Source: Acidimangrovimonas sediminis (lineage in GTDB: Bacteria > Pseudomonadota > Alphaproteobacteria > Rhodobacterales > Rhodobacteraceae). Taken from it: a stretch of DNA of 64,000 nt. Below, one piece after another: positions 59,976 through 64,000 of the stretch (positions are counted from its first letter, which is position 1; each line of letters begins with the position of its first letter). The notes under the pieces are model-generated. The model saw nothing but the letters and a program-made list of their open reading frames with translations. It was not told the origin of the DNA and searched no databases. Both the position numbers and the translations under genes were made by a program. The stretch lies in NCBI RefSeq assembly GCF_002871005.1, contig NZ_PHSN01000013.1, forward strand, positions 186,001 to 250,000, given 5' to 3'.

Positions 59976-60626
59976 TCAGTTCTGGAGGTGCCGCAGCCCC
60001 TGCGTCACGTCGGCCCGCACCGCCAATCGCAACCCCGGCTCGTCGCCCGCCTTCAGCGCCGCGATGATCAGGCGGTGGTGCGACGGCGGCTCGTTCCGCC
60101 TGAGCCGCCCATAGAGCGCGCGCATTGTCGGGCCGAGCTGCAGCCAGACGGTTTCCGCGATCGCCAGCATCGCCGGCGCCTGCGCCCGCAGGTAGAGCGT
60201 ACGGTGGAATTCGAGGTTGGTGCGGATGTAGGCCACGGCATCGTGCTTGGCAACGGCCTCGGCATTGGCGGTGTTGATCGCCTGCAACCGCTCGATCAGC
60301 GCGAAATGCACACGCGGCAGCGCCCGCGACGAAAGCTCCGGCTCCAGGAGCGCGCGCAGCGCCGCCAGTTCCTCGATCCGCTCGTTCGAAAGTTCCGGCG
60401 TCGTCACCCGGCCCGAGGCCGACATCGACAGCGCCCCCTCCGCCACCAGCCGCCGCATCGCCTCGCGCACCGGGGTCATCGACACGCCGTAGCGCTTGGC
60501 CACGCCGCGCAGGGTCAACGCCTCGCCCGGGGCCAGCTCGCCATGCATGACCTGCGTGCGCAAGCTGCGGTAGAGCCGGTCATGCGCGGCGCTGACGGAG
60601 TCGGAGGGACGGGTCTGCAACAACAT
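59976..60626 (-). CDS. GntR-family (FCD/FadR-type) transcriptional regulator
   Basis: The 216-residue protein has a GntR winged HTH (DRLYRSLRTQVMHGELAPGE, RGVAKRYGVSMTPVREAMRRLV) and an FCD effector domain with its metal-binding His (EFHRTLYLRA, PSHHRLI). ATG 60626 begins a short polar N-terminus; a longer frame would add a hydrophobic stretch and is rejected. Target genes are not obvious from the neighbours. Confidence 0.88.
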   Translation of the reverse strand: MLLQTRPSDSVSAAHDRLYRSLRTQVMHGELAPGEALTLRGVAKRYGVSMTPVREAMRRLVAEGALSMSASGRVTTPELSNERIEELAALRALLEPELSSRALPRVHFALIERLQAINTANAEAVAKHDAVAYIRTNLEFHRTLYLRAQAPAMLAIAETVWLQLGPTMRALYGRLRRNEPPSHHRLIIAALKAGDEPGLRLAVRADVTQGLRHLQN

Positions 60627-60710
60627 GACCCCCGGTGTGATCACAAACCCCGCGGCGGTCAATCCCCCAAAGATCACGGCTGCGACGACTGCGCGGCGGC
60701 AGCGCACGGG

Positions 60711-61418
60711 CTATTGTGCGAAACGATAGCCGTGCAGGTCCTGACCCTGCCGCTTGAGCCAGCGCCGGGGCGCCTCATACCCCGGCATCAACCGCGCCAC
60801 GGTGGCCCAGAAGGCCGGGGAATGATCCATCCGCGCCAGATGCGCCACCTCGTGGGCGGCGACATAATCCAGCACCTCGGGCGGAGCGAGGATCAGCCGC
60901 CACGAATACATCAGGTTGCCGTCCGCAGTGCACGAGCCCCAACGCGAGCGCGTGTCGCGCAGGGTCAGCCGGTGATAGCGCCGGCCCAGGGCCGCCGCGT
61001 GGCGATCCGACGCCTCCGCCAGCCGATCGCGCGCCAGCGCCTTGAGAAAGGCCTGCGCCCTGACCGCCGCCCGCGCCGGATCTCCGGGCACGACAAGGCG
61101 GTCGCCCTCGATCCGCGGCGCGCCGCGCGACCCGGCGGCGACCAGTCGCAGCGCCCGCCCCTCCACCGGGATCAGGCAGTCGGGCCGGACGACCTGCATC
61201 ATCGGCATCTCGGCCAGCGCATCGCGGATCCAGCCCGCGCGCTCGGCCGCGAAGGCCAGCGCCGGCCCCTCCGCCGCGCGCACCGGCAGCGTCAGCGTCA
61301 CCCGCCCGTCCAGCCGCGAGACGCGCAGGCTCAGCCGCCGCGCCCGGGCCGAGCGGCGCAGCGTCAGGGTAACCGGCGGATCGCCGGGCAGGATGCGGAT
61401 GTCATCGGATTGCCCCAT
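60711..61418 (-). CDS. YgjP-family zinc metallopeptidase (DUF45)
   Basis: The 235-residue protein has YHRLTLRDTRSRWGSC and the zinc motif AHEVAHLARMDHSPAFW (HExxH plus a later His), diagnostic of the DUF45/M48-like YgjP family often annotated as SprT-like. ATG 61418 gives MGQSDDIRILPG. Substrate is unknown. It is divergent from the TIGR02300 gene. Confidence 0.88.
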   Translation of the reverse strand: MGQSDDIRILPGDPPVTLTLRRSARARRLSLRVSRLDGRVTLTLPVRAAEGPALAFAAERAGWIRDALAEMPMMQVVRPDCLIPVEGRALRLVAAGSRGAPRIEGDRLVVPGDPARAAVRAQAFLKALARDRLAEASDRHAAALGRRYHRLTLRDTRSRWGSCTADGNLMYSWRLILAPPEVLDYVAAHEVAHLARMDHSPAFWATVARLMPGYEAPRRWLKRQGQDLHGYRFAQ

Positions 61419-61612
61419 GCCGCCACCATATCCATCCCGGCCCGGCTTGAAAGCTTGAATCGGGCGCGATCCGGCCCATCTTGCACAGCGCGACACGGGG
61501 AAGCCCCCCGGTCACGGCAGATGTGCGGGAAACGGCGGACAAAGCCTTTGACACGCCCCCTGCGATGTGGCACGTCGCGTCGACTTTAGCCGAGAATCGC
61601 GGGGATACATCC

Positions 61613-61951
61613 ATGCCCAACGAAGAATGGGGCGTGAAGCGGATTTGCCCGACAACCGGGAAACGTTTCTACGACCTTAACAAGACACCGATCGTCAGCC
61701 CCTACACGGGCGAAGTGGTCGAGATTGAAGACTCGTTCCGCAAGGGCGTAGGCTCCGCAGGAGCGCGCGCCACATCGGAGAAGACCGAGAAGCTCAAGGC
61801 CAAGACGTCGTCGGATGACGACGATCTGCTGGACGACGACGATACGCCGGACGATTCGGATATCGACGACGATCTGCTTGAGGACGATGACGACGATACC
61901 GTCTCGCTCGACGACCTGGCTGACGTGGGCGGCGAGGACGACGAGAGCTGA
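61613..61951 (+). CDS. TIGR02300 family acidic protein
   Basis: The 112-residue protein starts MPNEEWGVKRICPTTGKRFY, with the conserved FYDLNKTPIVSPYTGE segment, followed by a long Asp/Glu-rich tail (DDDDLLDDDDTPDDSDIDDD). This layout is characteristic of the alphaproteobacterial TIGR02300 family of unknown function. The acidic tail may bind basic proteins or nucleic-acid-binding partners; that is a guess. Confidence 0.92.
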   Translation: MPNEEWGVKRICPTTGKRFYDLNKTPIVSPYTGEVVEIEDSFRKGVGSAGARATSEKTEKLKAKTSSDDDDLLDDDDTPDDSDIDDDLLEDDDDDTVSLDDLADVGGEDDES

Positions 61952-62078
61952 TACAAGGGCTTGCGGGCAGCCCGGGGGGCGCGCACGCGAGAAGTTTCGA
62001 GAGGCGTTTTTTTCGCTTGCAGAGCTTCCCGCGCTCCCCTACACAGCCCGAGCGATCCGCAGGGATCGCACCTCCGGT

Positions 62079-62154
<76 letters not shown>

Positions 62155-62180
62155 ATCAAAACAAAGACTTACGAAGCATC

Positions 62181-62210
62181 AAACCCCGCCCACGTGGCGG
62201 GGTTTTGCTT
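62181..62210 (+). terminator. Rho-independent terminator of tRNA-Ala
   Basis: A perfect 10-bp stem AAACCCCGCC/GGCGGGGTTT (62181-62190 and 62196-62205) with loop CACGT, followed by TTGCTTT, lies 26 bases after the tRNA. It is the clearest intrinsic terminator in the window. Confidence 0.85.
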
Positions 62211-62248
62211 TGGGGTAACGATCAGGGTAACGCGGCAGAGGAACCGAT

Positions 62249-62698
62249 ATGCTTCTGCACTTCAACCGCCTGCAATATGTTCCCGGGAACATCATCCAAC
62301 CCAACTATGGCAGAGTGATGTGGGAGCGGGGGCCAAGTCACCCTGAATGGAAGCGCGAGCAGATCCTCGAAGGTGTGCGGGCCGCAGAATTTCCGAATCG
62401 CCCCTCGCGCTGGGAGTGCGTCTTCTTCTTTTCGACGCCTGAGGAAGCTAGGCTCTATGCCCAATGCGGCTTCGCCCCCAGGCCCGCCCATCTCTACGAT
62501 GTCGAGTTGGTCGAGCCGATGGCACCGCGTCACAATGCAGATTGGAAGGGAACAGGCCCCTACGACCACGAGGCCGATTGGGCGAGGCGCTACTGGCGCG
62601 GCGATCTGTTGAGGTTCGATGGGAGCGGCACATTCTATCGGGAGGAACTGTCGCTTAGCCCGCTGAGGGTGTTGCGCGAACTACCAGCGATCGAATGA
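62249..62698 (+). CDS. Hypothetical protein, DUF2441-like
   Basis: The 149-residue protein starts MLLHFNRLQYVPGNIIQPNY, with AGAGGAA as ribosome site. The segment REQILEGVRAAEFPNRPSRW...VFFFSTPEEARLY resembles DUF2441, a family I recall as grouped with ADP-ribosyltransferase-like folds; this is not certain. It is soluble and without signal peptide. It is the first of three co-directional genes in the lower-GC segment downstream of tRNA-Ala, and its stop overlaps the next start (ATGA, 62695-62698). Confidence 0.7.
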   Translation: MLLHFNRLQYVPGNIIQPNYGRVMWERGPSHPEWKREQILEGVRAAEFPNRPSRWECVFFFSTPEEARLYAQCGFAPRPAHLYDVELVEPMAPRHNADWKGTGPYDHEADWARRYWRGDLLRFDGSGTFYREELSLSPLRVLRELPAIE

Positions 62699-63087
62699 AG
62701 CCCCAGCAAGATCCTGCAGAGCGCTTCTCCGGGCCGCCGGGAGCCCTCAGGGGCCTGCGACTTGCCCTAACCGGCCGGTGCAGACACAGTGCCACCCTGT
62801 CGATCGACGCCGTTGCAGATCGGTACGGACCCGGAACGCCTATGCGCGAGGTGCTGCAGCGCGCATGCTGCAAAGCGTGCGGCCGCCGTGACGCGGCTCC
62901 GAACGAGTGCCGGGTCTACTACTCGATCCCGAGAGCCACCGCTGGGCGGCCGCATGATCATTTGAGTTATAGATTTCACCGACCCACTAGAGAGCGGAAG
63001 TTAATATGGCTGAATACCCAAAACTCCGTGCTGACGAACTTCCCGGGTGGAGCGACCTCGGAAAATATCTCGAGGACGCAAGATTAA
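62695..63087 (+). CDS. Small hypothetical protein with degenerate zinc-ribbon pattern
   Basis: The 130-residue protein has a core, GRCRHSATLSIDAVADRYGP...MREVLQRACCKACGRRDA, matching a common small alphaproteobacterial Cys-rich family (CxxC - ...GP.TP...L... - CxxCG). Here the first CxxC is reduced to CRH, while the second, CCKACG, is intact. The start ATG overlaps the upstream stop, suggesting translational coupling. The C-terminal about 45 residues run into the start of the next gene and look less protein-like. Confidence 0.55.
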   Translation: MKPQQDPAERFSGPPGALRGLRLALTGRCRHSATLSIDAVADRYGPGTPMREVLQRACCKACGRRDAAPNECRVYYSIPRATAGRPHDHLSYRFHRPTRERKLIWLNTQNSVLTNFPGGATSENISRTQD

Positions 63088-63788
63088 ACCTCGGCGGACC
63101 TATCCCACTCTGCGTCAATGGCGCCGACAAGGCGCTTGGAACGCTGGTCCGAAATCTCGGTCAGGGCGATGCGCTGCGAGTAGTCGGGTTGGTGAACTAT
63201 GCCTATAGCAACTGGCGTGCAGCCGCGCTCCTGGGTCAGACCGGTAATGCGCACCAGGTTCCTTTGGTGCTACGGGCTGCCCTTGAGGGGATGCTTTACG
63301 CAAATCTGTTCTTGAGAGACGAAAACTGGAAGAAGCGATGGGAGGCGCGACATTCCAGCAAGACAGCGGCAGATCGGTTTCGAAAGGAAGGTCCGGCTGC
63401 CGCCCGTGCAGCGCTCAAGAAGGTCGACCATGAGCTTGAGAAATCGATCAAGCACATAATCCAGTACCTGATCGACTTCGGTGGCCACGCAAATATCGGA
63501 GCTATCGAAGCGTCGAGCACCTATTTTGCGAATGCCGAGGACGCCGATAGTGGGTTTGTAGTTTTCACCCAACTCGCCGGGGAGCGCCGTCGCTACGAAG
63601 CGACGGTAAGCATCTTGGAAAGCGCTGGGGCGATACTCAAAATTCTTCGGCACATGTGGCCCGATCGGTACATGCTACTCGGAATTGAAAACTTGGAACG
63701 TGAGTACCGCCTTCTTGCAAGGATTTTCATCGAGTTGGATAAGGCATCTCGCCCAGCGGAACCTGATGATCTGACCGGGAAAGCCTGA
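63006..63788 (+). CDS. Hypothetical protein, helical, accessory-region type
   Basis: The 260-residue soluble protein is rich in predicted helices (VLRAALEGMLYANLFLRDEN, KKVDHELEKSIKHIIQYLID, ENLEREYRLLARIFIELDKA). It has GGAAG upstream of ATG 63006. Base composition is visibly lower in GC than the core genes. I do not recognise the family; the R.ALEGM..ANLFLR segment recalls DUF5677-like proteins of genomic islands. No membrane span or signal peptide is seen. It overlaps the end of the preceding frame by 82 bases. Confidence 0.7.
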   Translation: MAEYPKLRADELPGWSDLGKYLEDARLNLGGPIPLCVNGADKALGTLVRNLGQGDALRVVGLVNYAYSNWRAAALLGQTGNAHQVPLVLRAALEGMLYANLFLRDENWKKRWEARHSSKTAADRFRKEGPAAARAALKKVDHELEKSIKHIIQYLIDFGGHANIGAIEASSTYFANAEDADSGFVVFTQLAGERRRYEATVSILESAGAILKILRHMWPDRYMLLGIENLEREYRLLARIFIELDKASRPAEPDDLTGKA

Positions 63789-63835
63789 ACGCTCTGGTTA
63801 CGCAAGTGGCGATCCACGAAGCAGCATAACTGGCA

Positions 63836-64000
63836 TCAGCCATCCGTAGCGTCCGCTTCGATATCATCAGCGAACTCCGTGGCCGTCTCGCCCAGCTCGG
63901 CGATCAGGCGCTCCGACCAGCCCATGGTCCGCAGGCGGGCCCGCACCGCCGCCGTGTCGGCGCGGCCGGTCCCACCTTCGATCAAGTCACGAGCCATGCG
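63836..64000 (-). CDS. Partial or small hypothetical CDS at the right edge
   Basis: The open frame on the minus strand ends at TGA 63838-63836 and runs to the window edge. It contains MARDLIEGGTGRADTAAVRA and ends in an acidic tail FADDIEADATDG. An ATG lies at 63997, so it is either a 53-residue protein or the C-terminus of a larger one. Base composition returns to the genome's high GC. No family is recognised. Confidence 0.5.
   Translation of the reverse strand, partial: RMARDLIEGGTGRADTAAVRARLRTMGWSERLIAELGETATEFADDIEADATDG

Noticed and set aside
62213-62236. Phage integrase attachment site
   Set aside because: GGGTAAC repeats beside the tRNA are suggestive, but no integrase gene and no second copy of the tRNA 3' end are in the window.

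Overview
The window is high-GC (roughly 70% by eye) chromosomal DNA of an alphaproteobacterium. It most resembles the Rhodobacterales (Rhodobacter/Paracoccus/Rhodovulum type). The evidence is the ccmABCDG block, an ftsY with a long Pro/Ala linker, a TIGR02300-type acidic protein, an IalB-family protein, a LpiA/MprF-type lysyltransferase, many Liv and TRAP transporters with LysR and IclR regulators, and two copies of the intergenic 'GGATATTT.CGCTCAGAAGA' element seen in this order. No plasmid, phage or IS backbone genes are visible except in the last 2 kb.

Layout. 1-2095: end of an unidentified gene, a DAO-type FAD oxidoreductase and a DUF938 methyltransferase-like gene. 2125-7418 (minus): a complete Liv-type ABC operon (SBP, H, M, G, F). 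7789-12687 (minus): cobalamin riboswitch followed by a TonB receptor, periplasmic binding protein, permease and ATPase (btuBFCD type). 12783-12841 is a perfect 23-bp inverted repeat. 12980-15367: amidase and a DMT exporter. 15542-17664: alkB and a divergent YhhN-family gene, with a second 23-bp inverted repeat between them. 17738-19994: ftsY and another DMT protein. 20087-23461: a degraded or truncated Rrf2-type regulator, then ccmA, B, C, D and G. 23525-27859 (minus): MFS exporter, class III aminotransferase, amidase.

27978-39945 looks like a carboxylic-acid catabolic region. A LysR gene diverges from a CitE-type lyase, an acyl-CoA dehydrogenase and a FAS1/MaoC-like hydratase. This is the gene content of itaconate/citramalyl-CoA degradation loci. 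Next comes a TRAP-TAXI uptake system translationally coupled to a two-subunit CoA-transferase, with its own divergent LysR, and then a class III (CaiB) CoA-transferase. 39968-48361 (minus) is a tightly overlapping eight-gene acyl-CoA operon: AMP ligase, MaoC, DUF35, a Cys-less thiolase-fold protein, an ADP-forming acyl-CoA synthetase-like protein, a hydratase-2 protein, enoyl-CoA hydratase and SDR. A divergent IclR gene faces it, and a palindrome sits between the predicted -35 and -10. Nitronate monooxygenase and PaaI thioesterase genes follow.

51206-61951: ialB, mprF, a hybrid histidine kinase, a periplasmic sulfite-oxidase-fold protein lacking the molybdenum-ligand Cys, a NarL/LuxR response regulator, a GNAT gene, a GntR regulator, a YgjP-type metalloprotease and the TIGR02300 gene. 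62079-62154 is tRNA-Ala(GGC). Downstream of its terminator lies a lower-GC stretch with three co-directional genes of unknown function, plausibly a genomic island inserted at the tRNA. The window ends inside or beside a minus-strand gene.

Short tandem repeats of 13-15 bp recur at gene ends and N-terminal coding regions throughout the window.
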